Assembly: GCF_900113275.1 (NCBI RefSeq) | Contig: NZ_FOOU01000009.1 | Location: 62,001-126,000 of the forward strand | From: Neptunomonas qingdaonensis | GTDB lineage: Bacteria; Pseudomonadota; Gammaproteobacteria; Pseudomonadales; Balneatricaceae | Reading direction: 5' to 3' | DNA length: 64,000 bases | Part shown: positions 53,747 through 64,000 of the stretch, piece after piece | Layout: each line of letters starts with the position of its first letter | Numbering within the stretch: the stretch's first letter is position 1 | Made by a program: the position numbers and the translations under genes | The notes under the pieces: generated by a model | Databases searched by the model: none | What the model was told of the DNA's origin: nothing | The model's input: the letters and a program-made list of their open reading frames with translations, nothing else

Positions 53747-55492
53747 ATGGAACCTTATACGCTCAGAGCATACCAACAAGACGCTGTCGATCTTACCATC
53801 CGTCACTTTCGACACAGCAACGATTCAGCGGTCATTGTTCTCCCTACCGGGGCAGGCAAAAGCCTGGTCATTGCTGCACTCGCTAAATACGCACGCGGTA
53901 AAGTATTGATACTCGCTCATGTAAAAGAACTGGTTGAGCAAAACCACCAAAAATTTATCGCTTCGGGCATCTCCGCAGGTATTTACTCTGCCGGTCTTAA
54001 CCAGAAAGAGACCCATCACGCCGTAACTTTTGCCAGTATTCAATCAATTTCTCGTAATCTACAAGCACTCGATTCTCCCTATACACTGTTGGTCATAGAT
54101 GAGTGTCATCGCTTAAGTGATGATGAGGATAGTCAATATCTCAAAACTATCGAGCATCTGAAAAAACTCAACCCGAACCTTAAAGTACTTGGCCTGACAG
54201 CCACACCCTACCGAATGGGGCTTGGCTGGATTTACCAATATCACTATCGCGGCTTTGTTCGCAGCGACACACCCAGGCCATTCATGCGTTGCATCTATGA
54301 ACTGCCTTTGCGTTACATGATCAACCACAACTATCTCACACCACCACACATAATTGACGCGGCTGTCAGCCAATATGACTTTTCAGCGATTACTCCTGAC
54401 GCCTTCGGCCGCCTACCGGAAAAACCTGTTAACGAGCTACTTACCCGCTGCAAACGCGTAACCCAAGCCATTGTCCAGCAAGTTGAGAAGCTGGCCACCG
54501 ACCGGCAAGGCGTCATGATTTTCGCCGCCACGGTTCAGCATGCGCATGAAATTGCCGGTTATCTGCCTGCAGAAGAAACGGCACTGATCACCGGCGAGAC
54601 CACTCAACTGACACGTGACCAAACTATTCATGCCTTCAAACAGAAGCAACTCAAATACTTAGTCAATGTTTCTGTTTTGACGACGGGCTTTGACGCACCC
54701 CATGTTGACTTTATTGCGCTACTGCGCCCTACCCAGTCTGTCAGCCTGTATCAACAGATTATTGGTCGCGGCTTGCGCCTCAGCCCAGGGAAAACTGATT
54801 GTCTGATTATTGATTATGCAGGCAACAACTTTAACTTACATCATCCCGAAATTGGTGCAGCAAAACCTGATGCTGAATCAGAACCGGTACAGGTATTCTG
54901 CCCTGTATGTAATTTCGCCAACATTTTTTGGGGGAAAACAGATAACGATGGCCAGGTAATTGAGCATTTTGGACGTCGCTGCCAGCAGGCAGAAAAAGCA
55001 GCCAACGGGAAAATTGTACGTTGCGACTATCGTTTCCGTTTTAAAAGCTGCTCTTTTTGCGGTGCTGAAAATGATATTGCGGCAAGACAATGCCATCAAT
55101 GCAAAGAAGCACTAACCGACCCTGATGATCAGTTAAAAAAAGCGCTTCAACTCAATGATGCGTTTATTTTACGTTGCGCAGGCATAAGCCTTGAATCTAG
55201 CGGCAGCAAAATAACGGTGATATATCATGATGAGCAAGGCGAAACGCTCAAAGAAAGTTTCAACTTTAATAGCGCCGCACAAAAATATATTTTTAACCAG
55301 ATTTTTGGCCGGCGCTTTCTTAATAGCTCTCGCCCGGTCACTTTTGACAGCTTAGATGAGGTGCTGCAGGCAGAGAACAAATTAACATCACCTGACTTCG
55401 TCATCGCCCGCAAAAAAGGTAAGTTTTGGCGTATACAAACAAGAATATTTGATTATGACGGAAATTACAGGAAGGCTCATCAGTTAAGATAA
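53747..55492 (+). CDS. radD: DNA repair ATPase RadD (YejH), superfamily 2 helicase-like
   Basis: The 581-residue protein is collinear with E. coli RadD. It has a start TLRAYQQDAVDLTIRHFR, Walker A VLPTGAGKS (31-39), motif II DECH (118-121), motif III LTATPYRMG, motif V TTGFDAPHVD and motif VI QQIIGRGLRL. A cysteine-rich zinc region follows (VFCPVCNFANIFWGKT, CSFCGAENDIAARQCHQC), and the end is IFDYDGNYRKAHQLR. RadD helps RecA-dependent recombination and survival after DNA damage. The ATG at 53747 has no strong ribosome site. It is not in an operon; thrH converges on it. Confidence 0.95.
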   Translation: MEPYTLRAYQQDAVDLTIRHFRHSNDSAVIVLPTGAGKSLVIAALAKYARGKVLILAHVKELVEQNHQKFIASGISAGIYSAGLNQKETHHAVTFASIQSISRNLQALDSPYTLLVIDECHRLSDDEDSQYLKTIEHLKKLNPNLKVLGLTATPYRMGLGWIYQYHYRGFVRSDTPRPFMRCIYELPLRYMINHNYLTPPHIIDAAVSQYDFSAITPDAFGRLPEKPVNELLTRCKRVTQAIVQQVEKLATDRQGVMIFAATVQHAHEIAGYLPAEETALITGETTQLTRDQTIHAFKQKQLKYLVNVSVLTTGFDAPHVDFIALLRPTQSVSLYQQIIGRGLRLSPGKTDCLIIDYAGNNFNLHHPEIGAAKPDAESEPVQVFCPVCNFANIFWGKTDNDGQVIEHFGRRCQQAEKAANGKIVRCDYRFRFKSCSFCGAENDIAARQCHQCKEALTDPDDQLKKALQLNDAFILRCAGISLESSGSKITVIYHDEQGETLKESFNFNSAAQKYIFNQIFGRRFLNSSRPVTFDSLDEVLQAENKLTSPDFVIARKKGKFWRIQTRIFDYDGNYRKAHQLR

Positions 55493-55548
55493 GTAAACAC
55501 ATGACTTTTAGACTTCAGAACACAGCCCTAAAAAAGAGCCCATACAAG

Positions 55549-55580
55549 CATTGAGGTTCCAGTTCAACGAAACCTCAATG
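55549..55580. terminator. Inverted repeat between radD and thrH
   Basis: CATTGAGGTT and AACCTCAATG form a perfect 10-bp stem with a 12-base loop between converging genes. No U tract is present, so the terminator call is tentative. Confidence 0.45.
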
Positions 55581-55593
55581 ATAACGCCAAGCG

Positions 55594-56211
55594 TTACAGT
55601 GACAGGTTACGCTGACTGGCTTTTAAAAACTCTTTTTTCAGCTCAGCAAAGGTTTGAACGGCAGGAAATTGCGGAAATTCATCAATGACATTCTGAGGCG
55701 CATGGAACAAAATGCCCGACTCCGCCTGTGTTAGCATCGTTGTATCATTATAGGAATCTCCCGCTGCAATCACGCGGTAATTAAGCAATTGAAACGCCCT
55801 TACCGACTGACGCTTAGGATCTTTCTGACGCAAAGTATAGTCAGTAATACGGCCACTCTCATCCACCTCAAGCTTGTGACATAAGAGTGCGGGATAACCT
55901 AGTTGTTTCATCAGCGGCGCAGCGAAATCGTAGAAGGTATCTGAAAGAATCACTACCTGAAAACGCTCGCGCAGCCAGTCGATGAACTCACGGGCACCCT
56001 CAAGGGGAGCCAACCGACTGATAGTATTCTGGATCTGCGGTAATGTCAGACCATGCTCATCAAGTATGCGTAAGCGCTGCTTCATCAATACATCATAGTC
56101 CGGAATATCACGAGTTGTTGCCTTTAACTCTTCTATGCCGGTTTCTTCAGCAAATGCAATCCAGATTTCTGGGATTAAAACACCTTCCAAGTCAAGACAA
56201 GCCAGTTCCAC
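55594..56211 (-). CDS. thrH: ThrH: phosphoserine phosphatase / homoserine phosphotransferase
   Basis: This HAD-superfamily enzyme is known from Pseudomonas. It can dephosphorylate phosphoserine and transfer the phosphate to homoserine. The product is 205 residues, the exact length of Pseudomonas ThrH, if translation starts at the GTG at 56211, which follows GGAGGAG by 6 bases. A TTG upstream is less likely. HAD motif I is ACLDLEGVLIPE (nucleophile D-x-E), motif II VVILSDTFYDF, and motif III ending AAGDSYNDTTML. ThrH is restricted to a subset of gammaproteobacteria including Pseudomonas and Oceanospirillales, which supports the taxonomic reading. Confidence 0.93.
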   Translation of the reverse strand: MELACLDLEGVLIPEIWIAFAEETGIEELKATTRDIPDYDVLMKQRLRILDEHGLTLPQIQNTISRLAPLEGAREFIDWLRERFQVVILSDTFYDFAAPLMKQLGYPALLCHKLEVDESGRITDYTLRQKDPKRQSVRAFQLLNYRVIAAGDSYNDTTMLTQAESGILFHAPQNVIDEFPQFPAVQTFAELKKEFLKASQRNLSL

Positions 56212-56327
56212 AAGCAACTCCTCCAAAGTAAATTCAATTAAAAAACGGCGCCAATCTAACCTCTGCCAGTACTGCTTAGCAGGCAGGTTCTGGTCGACAT
56301 AACAGAGACGCCTATTTAGGGATCAGG

Positions 56328-57320
<993 letters not shown>

Positions 57321-57411
57321 TTAGTCTTATCCATTCAATCCATACTATTATTACTACTTTGCATTATAACTGTAAAGAATAACAAAACAGCCAATTGCTC
57401 TATCAGAGACA

Positions 57412-58500
57412 TTACAGTCGCGAATTCAACCTGCGCAGCTCTTCATCCTGAGTAATAATACGCTTTTCAAGGCTGGTCAAACGGGCCAGCGTTCTAACCA
57501 ATTCGTCTTCCTTGTCTTTTAATATTTTGCGTAAACTATTTTCACGACGACTCCAGTCGACCGTGGAATTATGCTGCTTCTGATTCAGACGCCGTATCTC
57601 ACCATCCAAATCACGTGCCTTATCTTCAAGACGTTTCGTTTTATTGGTTTCAGCCAAAAGCGACGAGGTATAACGAGCTAACTCCCGACTCTGCAAGGCG
57701 TTGTCCTGCTTAAGCAGCTTCAACTCCGCATCCTGGCTACGCAACTGGGTTCGCTGCGTTTCAATCTTGACATCTTTTTTCGCTAACTCAGCTTTAAGGT
57801 CATGAATCGACTTGGTGAGTACTGATTCTTTTTTGCCCACTTCGTCACGTAATTTTTCCAACGCATTTTTATAATAGCGAGCATCAACATCCGCTTTGCT
57901 AACGGCCTCAAGCATATGACGTTGCTCATCTTTGATACGCTGATCAAAAGTACGTTTTGAGTCTTCATAGGTTTTGCGTAAGTGTGCTAACTCATGCTCA
58001 ACATTAGAACGTATTTGCTCTTCCTGCTTACGTTGGGTTGTTTCTGACGCGAAGCCGCTCTTTAAGACTGACAGTTCAGCTTCAAGCGCTTTATTATGCC
58101 CGCCCAGCTCACCTACTTTCTGATTTTGCTCACGCAAACGATTTTCAAGATCCTGCTGACGATATTGCATCTCTTTAATCGTATCTTCAGTAACACGCCC
58201 GGCTTCTTCGACATTAGTGCCCAGATGTCTTTGATCACTAACCAAACGTGAGCTAGCCTCCTCAACAGCCTGCTGCCAAATCCGACCAAACGCTATACTC
58301 ATTGAATCGGGTGCATCAGGAACATAGACGTCCTTTTGACCAAAACTGATACGCGCAGACAAATCACGTTTCCAGCTTTGCCAATGAGGCAGCACCTCCT
58401 CAATACTCATCTGACAATCGATGCTAATATTTTCCGGAGTTGGCTGAACTCCGCTTGTCAAAATACGATCTGCACAACGATAAATTTGCTCTTTTATCAT
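57412..58500 (-). CDS. KfrA-like N-terminal DNA-binding, coiled-coil protein
   Basis: The 362-residue protein has an N-terminal KfrA_N-like domain (IYRCADRILTSGVQPTPENI then EVLPHWQSWKRDL and PDSMSIAFGRIWQQAVEEAS). A coiled coil of about 250 residues follows (LENRLREQNQKVGELG, HELAHLRKTYEDSKRTFDQR, AELAKKDVKIETQ, LTSLEKRIITQDEELRRLNS). KfrA-type proteins were first seen on plasmids; chromosomal versions occur in Pseudomonas relatives. A role in DNA organisation is inference. Its ATG overlaps the stop of rluC (58497-58500), so it is translationally coupled to it, an odd partner. Confidence 0.78.
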   Translation of the reverse strand: MIKEQIYRCADRILTSGVQPTPENISIDCQMSIEEVLPHWQSWKRDLSARISFGQKDVYVPDAPDSMSIAFGRIWQQAVEEASSRLVSDQRHLGTNVEEAGRVTEDTIKEMQYRQQDLENRLREQNQKVGELGGHNKALEAELSVLKSGFASETTQRKQEEQIRSNVEHELAHLRKTYEDSKRTFDQRIKDEQRHMLEAVSKADVDARYYKNALEKLRDEVGKKESVLTKSIHDLKAELAKKDVKIETQRTQLRSQDAELKLLKQDNALQSRELARYTSSLLAETNKTKRLEDKARDLDGEIRRLNQKQHNSTVDWSRRENSLRKILKDKEDELVRTLARLTSLEKRIITQDEELRRLNSRL

Positions 58501-59486
58501 TCAGACTCTTCCTGGTATGCTTTATTCTGTTGGTCTGCCAATCGTTCCAGCGCACTGCTTAACGTTTGCTCCAGTGGCGCACTGACCCGTAACACTTCGT
58601 TTTCCAGCAGAGTTACTTCTAACATTGCCGAGTGTAAAAACAAACGTTTGATTCCTTGTTTCTTCATGTCCCGGTTTATCGATTCCACGCCATATTTGTC
58701 ATCGCCGATAATCGGGTGTCCGGCGAATTGAGTATGGACACGAATCTGGTGCGTTCGTCCGGTAACAGGCTTAGCCTCAACCAATGTCGCCTGTGTGCCG
58801 AAGCGCCTGAGCACTTTAAACCGAGTTAGCGAGGCTTTTCCATCCGGCTGAACCCTAACAATCCTTTCACCTGATTGAAGCTCGTTCTTACGCAGCGGTG
58901 CATCGACTGAGCTATCTTTAGATTCCCAGCGCCCGACAACCAAGGCGTGATAAACTTTATTAACGCGGCTTTGACGCAGCGCTTCGTGCAGATGACGTAA
59001 CATGCTGCGTTTTTTGGCAATCATAATACAACCGGAGGTGTCACGGTCAAGGCGGTGAACTAACTCAAGAAAACGTTCATCCGGTCTTAATTGACGCATC
59101 GCTTCTATCAACCCAAGATTGATGCCACTTCCACCATGTACAGCCAGCCCAGAGGGTTTATTAATAACGATCAATGCTTTTGATTCATAAAGAATAGATT
59201 GCTCAAGCAATTCAAGCAGCGCTTTACCCACCATAGGTACATCGGTTGGCTCTGGCACGCGAATAGGCGGAATACGCACAACATCTCCGCCATGAATCCG
59301 ACCATCAGGCTTTATACGCTTCTTATTAACTCTCACTTCGCCTTTTCTGATAATGCGATAGATCATGCTTTTAGGGACGCCTTTCAAAGCAGTACGTAAG
59401 AAATTATCAATACGCTGCCCCGACTGATCTTCTTCTATTTCGATATAACGAACGCTATTGATGGCCGACGGCTTATTATCTGACAT
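58497..59486 (-). CDS. rluC: 23S rRNA pseudouridine(955/2504/2580) synthase RluC
   Basis: The 329-residue enzyme has an N-terminal S4 domain (QRIDNFLRTALKGVPKSMIYRI, IRKGEVRVNKKRIKPDGRIHGGD) and the RluA-type catalytic domain with the nucleophilic Asp in LVHRLDRDTSGCIMIAKK. It also has RTHQIRVHTQFAGHPIIGDDKYG. The call of RluC over RluA or RluD rests on the divergent placement to rne, as in E. coli, and on the N-terminal YIEIEEDQSGQRIDNFL. The divergent spacer to rne is 571 bases. Confidence 0.93.
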   Translation of the reverse strand: MSDNKPSAINSVRYIEIEEDQSGQRIDNFLRTALKGVPKSMIYRIIRKGEVRVNKKRIKPDGRIHGGDVVRIPPIRVPEPTDVPMVGKALLELLEQSILYESKALIVINKPSGLAVHGGSGINLGLIEAMRQLRPDERFLELVHRLDRDTSGCIMIAKKRSMLRHLHEALRQSRVNKVYHALVVGRWESKDSSVDAPLRKNELQSGERIVRVQPDGKASLTRFKVLRRFGTQATLVEAKPVTGRTHQIRVHTQFAGHPIIGDDKYGVESINRDMKKQGIKRLFLHSAMLEVTLLENEVLRVSAPLEQTLSSALERLADQQNKAYQEESE

Positions 59487-60057
59487 TGAGGGAATTGTGT
59501 TCTCGATTGATGCTGTATGGGTTAGCTGCTATATTGTAGCGTCGCCGAACGCTGTTGGCTTTAGCTATTGTTAAAAAAATAGATAATGGGCTACTGTGAA
59601 GATATTTTTTCACTCATGTCAACTCTAGTATCACTATTCGATTGAGTACTTCGTTTTAGTACTTACAGTTTAGTTAGTATCAGTAGGATCTAAGCCTAGA
59701 GCAGCTAAATCTAGCTAGTATCTTTCACTGGTCACCCGACAGCGCGGCAGTATGTGTATTTAATAAAGTTTTTAAGAGAGTGCATTACCCCCCTGAATAT
59801 CCCCTGTTGGATTTGATTGGAGGTGGAGACGCATTAACAGCCTGGAACCTGCGACGTTATTTCGCAGACACAAACACTTAGAAGAAAAACATCGGCTGTT
59901 TTTTCCTCCACCGCAGATGCATTTGCGCAGTACTATCATCTATAGATACTGGCATCCTCAATACTGGACGGCATCGAATGATTGAATCGTGTAACGTTTT
60001 CACCAGACGGATCGAACAGGTTGGAGCGCACTCTCTGTAATAGAGAATTAATCTAAA
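59487..60057 (+). promoter_or_regulatory. Long rne leader / divergent rluC-rne promoter region
   Basis: This 571-base gene-free spacer should contain both promoters and the autoregulatory RNase E 5' UTR that in enterics controls rne mRNA decay. Hairpins within 210 bases of the start include CTGCGA/TCGCAG (59849-59854 with 59862-59867) and AAAAACA/TGTTTTT around TCGGC (59885-59903). Whether they match the known rne5 fold cannot be judged by eye. The rne start codon has only a weak ribosome site. Confidence 0.5.
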
Positions 60058-63000
60058 ATGAAAAGAATGTTGATCAACGCAACTCAACCTGAAGAGCTGC
60101 GTGTCGCACTAGTAGATGGCCAACGCCTTTACGACCTCGATATAGAATCAGAAAGCAGAGAACAGAAAAAAGCTAATATTTACAAAGGTAAAATAACCCG
60201 CGTAGAACCAAGCCTTGAAGCTGCTTTTGTTGATTACGGTTCAGACAGACATGGCTTTCTGCCATTAAAAGAGATCTCCCGCGAGTATTTCTCCAAACAA
60301 CCGCAACGCGGCAATCGTCCAAGCATTCGGGATGTTCTGAAAGAAGGCACCGAAGTCATCGTACAGGTTGATAAAGAAGAGCGTGGCAACAAGGGCGCTG
60401 CACTCACTACTTTCATCAGCCTCGCCGGCCGTTATCTGGTATTAATGCCGAACAACCCTCGTGCGGGCGGTATTTCACGTCGTATTGAAGGTGATGAGCG
60501 CACCCAACTAAAAGCGGCACTGGATGGGGTTAATATTCCGGACAAGATGGGCATTATCGTACGAACTGCAGGTGTTGGCCGTTCGTCACAAGAGCTACAA
60601 TGGGATCTTGATTACCTCAAGACCCTATGGGATGCGATAAAAGAATCCAGTGACAAACCCTCCCCTTTCCTTATATATCAGGAAAGCAACGTTGTTATTC
60701 GTGCTATTCGTGATTACCTGCGTGCTGATATTGGCGAAGTACTGATCGACGACGACGAGGTTTACCAGAATGCGCTGGTGTTCGTTCGACAGGTTATGCC
60801 TTCTTACGAAGCAAAGCTAAAACTTTATAAAGAACAGACGCCTCTGTTTAATCGGTTCCAGATTGAAAGCCAGATTGAAACAGCATTCGAACGCGAAGTT
60901 CAGCTGCCATCAGGTGGTTCGATTGTTATAGATCCGACCGAAGCACTGGTATCAATTGATGTAAACTCGGCTCGCGCAACACGCGGCGGAGACATTGAAG
61001 AAACCGCATTGCAGACCAATCTGGAAGCAGCGGAAGAAGTATCCCGACAATTACGTTTGCGTGATATTGGCGGCCTTGTCGTTATCGATTTCATCGATAT
61101 GACGCCGATCAAAAACCAGCGGGCGGTTGAAGATAAGCTTCTGAATGCCTTGAAACTGGATCGCGCTCGCGTTCAGATGGGCCGTATTTCCCGCTTTGGT
61201 TTGTTAGAAATGTCTCGTCAGCGTTTACGCCCTTCACTGACGGAAAGCCGTGGTGTTGTTTGCCCTCGCTGTAACGGACAAGGCTCTATACGCGATACTG
61301 AATCACTCGCACTCTCCATTATGCGCCTGATCGAAGAAGAGTCCTCTAAAGATCGTACAGCACAAATCCGGGCTATATTGCCGGTCACTGTAGCGACCTA
61401 TCTGCTCAACGAAAAACGCCGCATCGTCCACGACATTGAGCTACGTCACGATGTTCGTGTCGTTATCGTTCCTAACCCAAACATGGAAACGCCTCACTAT
61501 GAGGTGGTACGCCTGCGTGATGACCACACCATCACAACGATTAACGATGCTAGCTATACGCTTCAACCGGAACCAGAAACAGAAGCTGAAGATATTGCAC
61601 GCACCCCGCCAGTGAAGCGTGAGACTGCTGCTGTTCGCAGCGTCACACCGCCATCACAGGCACCCGCGAACACAACAAACGCATCCAATACGGCTACAGA
61701 AGCAGCAACGCCTCGCAGTCAAGCCGCCACTAACCCGGCAGCACAACAAGCTACAAGTCAGCCAGAAAGCTTCGCAAGCCGCATCATTGCCGTGCTTAAG
61801 TCATTGTTTGCAACTGAAGTAGAGAAAAAAGAAAAACCTGCAGTACAACAACCAGCTGCAAAAGAAAACTTCAGCAAGAAAAGCAACAGCAGAGACAGAG
61901 ATAGCAACCAACGCAACCGTAAACCACGCAGAAACGGACGAGATTCATCAGACCGCCAACGCTCCTCAAAGCAGCAAGATGAAATTATTACGGTAACTGC
62001 GGAGCAAGCTCCTCAGGCAGTGGGCGCTGTAGGTGCTGGCTCATCTAGTAACTCAGCCTCTGCCCAGTCATCAGACGATGATAAAAACGGCAAGCCTCGT
62101 CGCCGTCGTCGCACACGCAAAAACAACGATGACAAAGTCGAAAAGACGGATGCAAGCAAAACGACCAAGGAAGCAGATAACGCCAACGAACCGGCGAGCG
62201 AACCACGCAGCCGTAATCGTGGACGCCGTCGCAGAAACAGCGAACGCTCTGCAGAACGCACCTTAGTTGCCGACTCGGAAGCTTTACAGCCCGACCAGGC
62301 AGTTGCACCAGTAGCTACAGCCGCAGCGGCCATTGCTGCCGATGCAGTAGACGCAGCAGAAAGCGCTAAAGCAGCAACTACTAAGCCGAAAGCTGAAGTA
62401 ACGGACGCCGCTAAACCTGCCAGCGATACGACAGCGACGGAAGCAACTTCTGAAATAGCAGCTAAAGCAACACAAGCCGTTGCAACAGAAGCAGCATCAG
62501 ATGCAGCAGTTGAATCAACGGATGCAGTAGCGGATACGGCAGCTGAAACCATAAATGCAGTAGCGGATACAGCAGCTGAAGCCACAGATGCTGTAGTGGA
62601 TGTGGCAGCTGAAACCACAGATACAGTAGTGGATGCGGCAGCTGAAACCACAGATGCAGTAGTGGATGCAGCAGTTGAAACCACAGATGCAGTAGTGGAT
62701 GCGGCAGCCAAAACCACAGATGCAGTAATGGATGCAGCAGCTGAAACCACAGATGCAGTAATGGATGCGGCAGCCAAAACCACAGATACAGTAGTTGATG
62801 CTGCAGCTAAAACCACAGATACAGTAGTGGATGCGGCAGCCAAAACCACAGATACAGTAGTGAATGCGGCAGCTGAAACCACAGATGCAGTAGTGGATGC
62901 AGCAGTTGAAGCAACAAATGCTGGGGCCACCCCTGCAGCCGCTCCCAAAGAAGCGCCGACAGCAGTAGTCTCAACCGAAACTCAAGCAACTGATGCAGTT

Positions 63001-63174
63001 GAAGCAGCCGAAGCAAGTGAAGCAAAAACCTCGCCAGCTGAAACGCCTGCTGAACAGCCTGTTCCAGCACGTCGCAGGGTTCGTCGCACCAGCAGAGCGC
63101 CTAATGATCCGCGTGAAATACGCCGTCGCCAGGAAGAGTCTGCTAAGAGCAACAACGCTGATTCGAGCAATTAA
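60058..63174 (+). CDS. rne: Ribonuclease E with extended repeat-containing C-terminal scaffold
   Basis: RNase E starts most mRNA decay and processes rRNA and tRNA. The catalytic half (1-520) is highly conserved: S1 domain ([24 protein letters not shown]), 5'-sensor region, and DNase I-like domain with [21 protein letters not shown] and [11 protein letters not shown], holding the two metal-binding Asp. The zinc link is CPRCNGQG (C402/C405). The tail has an amphipathic membrane-anchor helix ([14 protein letters not shown], about 572-585), Arg-rich RNA-binding blocks, twelve 11-residue alanine-rich repeats (821-952), and a conserved end ([20 protein letters not shown]). Total 1,038 residues. It is divergent from rluC with a long leader and followed by a terminator. 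Confidence 0.97.
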   Translation: MKRMLINATQPEELRVALVDGQRLYDLDIESESREQKKANIYKGKITRVEPSLEAAFVDYGSDRHGFLPLKEISREYFSKQPQRGNRPSIRDVLKEGTEVIVQVDKEERGNKGAALTTFISLAGRYLVLMPNNPRAGGISRRIEGDERTQLKAALDGVNIPDKMGIIVRTAGVGRSSQELQWDLDYLKTLWDAIKESSDKPSPFLIYQESNVVIRAIRDYLRADIGEVLIDDDEVYQNALVFVRQVMPSYEAKLKLYKEQTPLFNRFQIESQIETAFEREVQLPSGGSIVIDPTEALVSIDVNSARATRGGDIEETALQTNLEAAEEVSRQLRLRDIGGLVVIDFIDMTPIKNQRAVEDKLLNALKLDRARVQMGRISRFGLLEMSRQRLRPSLTESRGVVCPRCNGQGSIRDTESLALSIMRLIEEESSKDRTAQIRAILPVTVATYLLNEKRRIVHDIELRHDVRVVIVPNPNMETPHYEVVRLRDDHTITTINDASYTLQPEPETEAEDIARTPPVKRETAAVRSVTPPSQAPANTTNASNTATEAATPRSQAATNPAAQQATSQPESFASRIIAVLKSLFATEVEKKEKPAVQQPAAKENFSKKSNSRDRDSNQRNRKPRRNGRDSSDRQRSSKQQDEIITVTAEQAPQAVGAVGAGSSSNSASAQSSDDDKNGKPRRRRRTRKNNDDKVEKTDASKTTKEADNANEPASEPRSRNRGRRRRNSERSAERTLVADSEALQPDQAVAPVATAAAAIAADAVDAAESAKAATTKPKAEVTDAAKPASDTTATEATSEIAAKATQAVATEAASDAAVESTDAVADTAAETINAVADTAAEATDAVVDVAAETTDTVVDAAAETTDAVVDAAVETTDAVVDAAAKTTDAVMDAAAETTDAVMDAAAKTTDTVVDAAAKTTDTVVDAAAKTTDTVVNAAAETTDAVVDAAVEATNAGATPAAAPKEAPTAVVSTETQATDAVEAAEASEAKTSPAETPAEQPVPARRRVRRTSRAPNDPREIRRRQEESAKSNNADSSN
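62518..62913 (+). repeat. 33-bp minisatellite, 12 units, encoding 11-residue repeats in RNase E
   Basis: Twelve head-to-tail 33-base units encode [11 protein letters not shown]-type undecamers (variants [33 protein letters not shown]; first ones [11 protein letters not shown] and [11 protein letters not shown]). The period is exactly 33 bases, so copy changes keep frame. Middle units are nearly identical at DNA level, while the outer ones have diverged, as expected of recent expansion from the centre. Confidence 0.92.
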
Positions 63175-63190
63175 GTAGAAGGCACAAACA

Positions 63191-63222
63191 AAAAAACCGC
63201 GACCTTGTTTCGCGGTTTTTTT
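63191..63222 (+). terminator. Intrinsic terminator of rne
   Basis: AAAAAACCGCG and CGCGGTTTTTT flank a 9-base loop 16 bases after the rne stop; a run of seven T completes a strong terminator. Confidence 0.88.
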
Positions 63223-63383
63223 ATGAGTTTTAAATACCTGAAAATCTATAATGCTTGTATACCGTCATACAAAACGCAGCCATACAATCTATCTCTGTGG
63301 ATCGGGCTGAAGTCCAACCCACCAATAGACGGCAACACCCTGACCGGCATCTGCCTCGCTGGGTTTTCGATCTCATCCCTCAT

Positions 63384-64000
63384 TCAGCGTTTTTGAAGCA
63401 AGGTCTCCCCACCCTTAAGGCCTGATACAACTTCAACCATACCTTGCTGATAAACCAAGCCCGTTTTCACAAAACGCTTTTCAATGCGCGCGCCTTCGGG
63501 CAAGGCATTTACTACCCAAACAATATCTAACTGCCCGACTTCAGCGACAAACGCTTGCGGCACTAAAATTTGTTGTGCAGTTCCAGCGGGAACCAATAAA
63601 CGTGCGTACAACCCAGGCAATAAGCCTTCAATATCACTGATCTGGCTTTTTACTAAGAAAGTCCGCGAAGCGACATTGCCGGCTGGCACTAATTCTTCAA
63701 TAACGGCAGTCAGGGAAAGCGCTTTAGATGGAATCTCCATTTTTAAGGTTTGTCCCAGTTGCAGCTGAATGGCTCGCCCCTCTCTGACATTCGCCTCGAC
63801 TCTTACCGAAGCAGGGTTATACAAAGATAATAGCGGCAAACCCGGCTGTGCAGTACTGCCGGGATCGGCCAACCTATCGACAATCAAACCATCAAAAGGC
63901 GCCAATACCGTGGCATACCCTAAAGCCGTCTCAGCCTCAACTAAGTTTTGTAGTGCGCTTTTCCTTTGGGCTTGTAAACTGGCGTAGTTTGCCTGATTGG
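63384..64000 (-). CDS. RND/HlyD-type efflux periplasmic adaptor (partial, continues past window end)
   Basis: At least 205 residues of a membrane fusion protein are visible, reading out of the right edge of the window. The order is the end of the coiled coil (ALQNLVEAETALGYATVL), the second lipoyl half (APFDGLIVDRLADPGSTAQPG), the beta-barrel (NVREGRAIQLQLGQTLKMEIP, ASRTFLVKSQISDIEGLLPG) and the membrane-proximal domain ending GLKGGETLLQ. Unlike the adaptor at 31885-32975 it shows no stops. It should work with an RND or ABC permease and an outer-membrane channel; whichever partner it has lies outside the window. A partner downstream is absent up to the rne terminator. Confidence 0.88.
   Translation of the reverse strand, partial: NQANYASLQAQRKSALQNLVEAETALGYATVLAPFDGLIVDRLADPGSTAQPGLPLLSLYNPASVRVEANVREGRAIQLQLGQTLKMEIPSKALSLTAVIEELVPAGNVASRTFLVKSQISDIEGLLPGLYARLLVPAGTAQQILVPQAFVAEVGQLDIVWVVNALPEGARIEKRFVKTGLVYQQGMVEVVSGLKGGETLLQKR

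Noticed and set aside
62518-62913. CRISPR-like array
   Set aside because: The repeats are contiguous without spacers and in frame with rne; it is a coding minisatellite. No CRISPR array or cas gene is seen in the window.
62013-62948. 311-residue open frame antisense to rne
   Set aside because: It is a mirror of the 33-bp repeats and alanine codons of rne, has no ribosome site, and its valine/serine/alanine-rich sequence is typical of antisense shadows.

Overview
The window looks like a piece of a gammaproteobacterial chromosome, probably from a marine, heterotrophic Oceanospirillales-type organism. That placement is inference. It rests on the tig-clpP-clpX order, the divergent rluC/rne pair, the CysB, ThrH, RadD and YejK orthologues, the short phasin, and an RNase E whose C-terminus ends in an RAPNDPRE-type tail. 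Most of the window is ordinary core genome, but it holds one catabolic/energy island and one decayed accessory patch.

Layout. 0.1-5 kb: redox and detoxification enzymes (azoreductase, glutathionyl-hydroquinone reductase, pirin, MsrA, an FMN reductase), a frameshifted S4-domain gene and a DUF1499 gene. 5-7.3 kb: a small cytochrome c and the electron-transfer protein DsbD. 7.6-15.2 kb: DAHP synthase, two small hypothetical proteins, a phasin, two transporters divergent from a LysR regulator, an ABM-domain protein and DsbB. 15.6-25.8 kb: a tightly overlapping operon for a four-subunit group 3b-type [NiFe]-hydrogenase. It contains a cyclic-nucleotide-binding-fold protein without a DNA-binding domain, an endopeptidase, a HypA lacking its zinc loop, and HypF, HypC, HypD and HypE, but no HypB. 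25.9-28.5 kb: two GNAT acetyltransferases and an M48 peptidase. 28.5-33.0 kb: an AT-richer, decayed stretch. It has a broken secreted-protein gene, an intact NACHT-type NTPase (a candidate anti-phage gene), an RND pump reduced to its two ends, and its stop-riddled adaptor.

33.2-41.0 kb: CBS protein, YaeQ, a TIGR02647 protein, YpfJ-type metallopeptidase, YejK, ClpX, ClpP, trigger factor, and a His-Leu-His tRNA cluster. 41.3-44.1 kb: divergent cueR/copA copper module with a promoter of the 19-bp-spacer MerR type. 44.3-47.4 kb: AI-2E-family permease whose 3' end is a 12-bp minisatellite, a YqjD-YqjE-YqjK-like envelope operon, and tiny CsbD-like and Lmo0937-like stress proteins. 47.8-53.5 kb: tRNA-Arg, FolD, CysS, a lipoprotein, a methyltransferase and a repetitive lipoprotein. 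53.7-59.5 kb: RadD, ThrH, CysB, a KfrA-like coiled-coil protein and RluC. 59.5-63.2 kb: a long rne leader and RNase E with twelve 11-residue repeats encoded by a 33-bp minisatellite. The window ends inside an intact efflux adaptor gene.

The most interesting points are the lone NACHT NTPase among dead genes, the HypA without zinc domain inside a hydrogenase operon that also lacks HypB, the non-DNA-binding Crp-like protein inside that operon, and several in-frame or frame-breaking short tandem duplications (S4 gene, AI-2E permease tail, RNase E tail).
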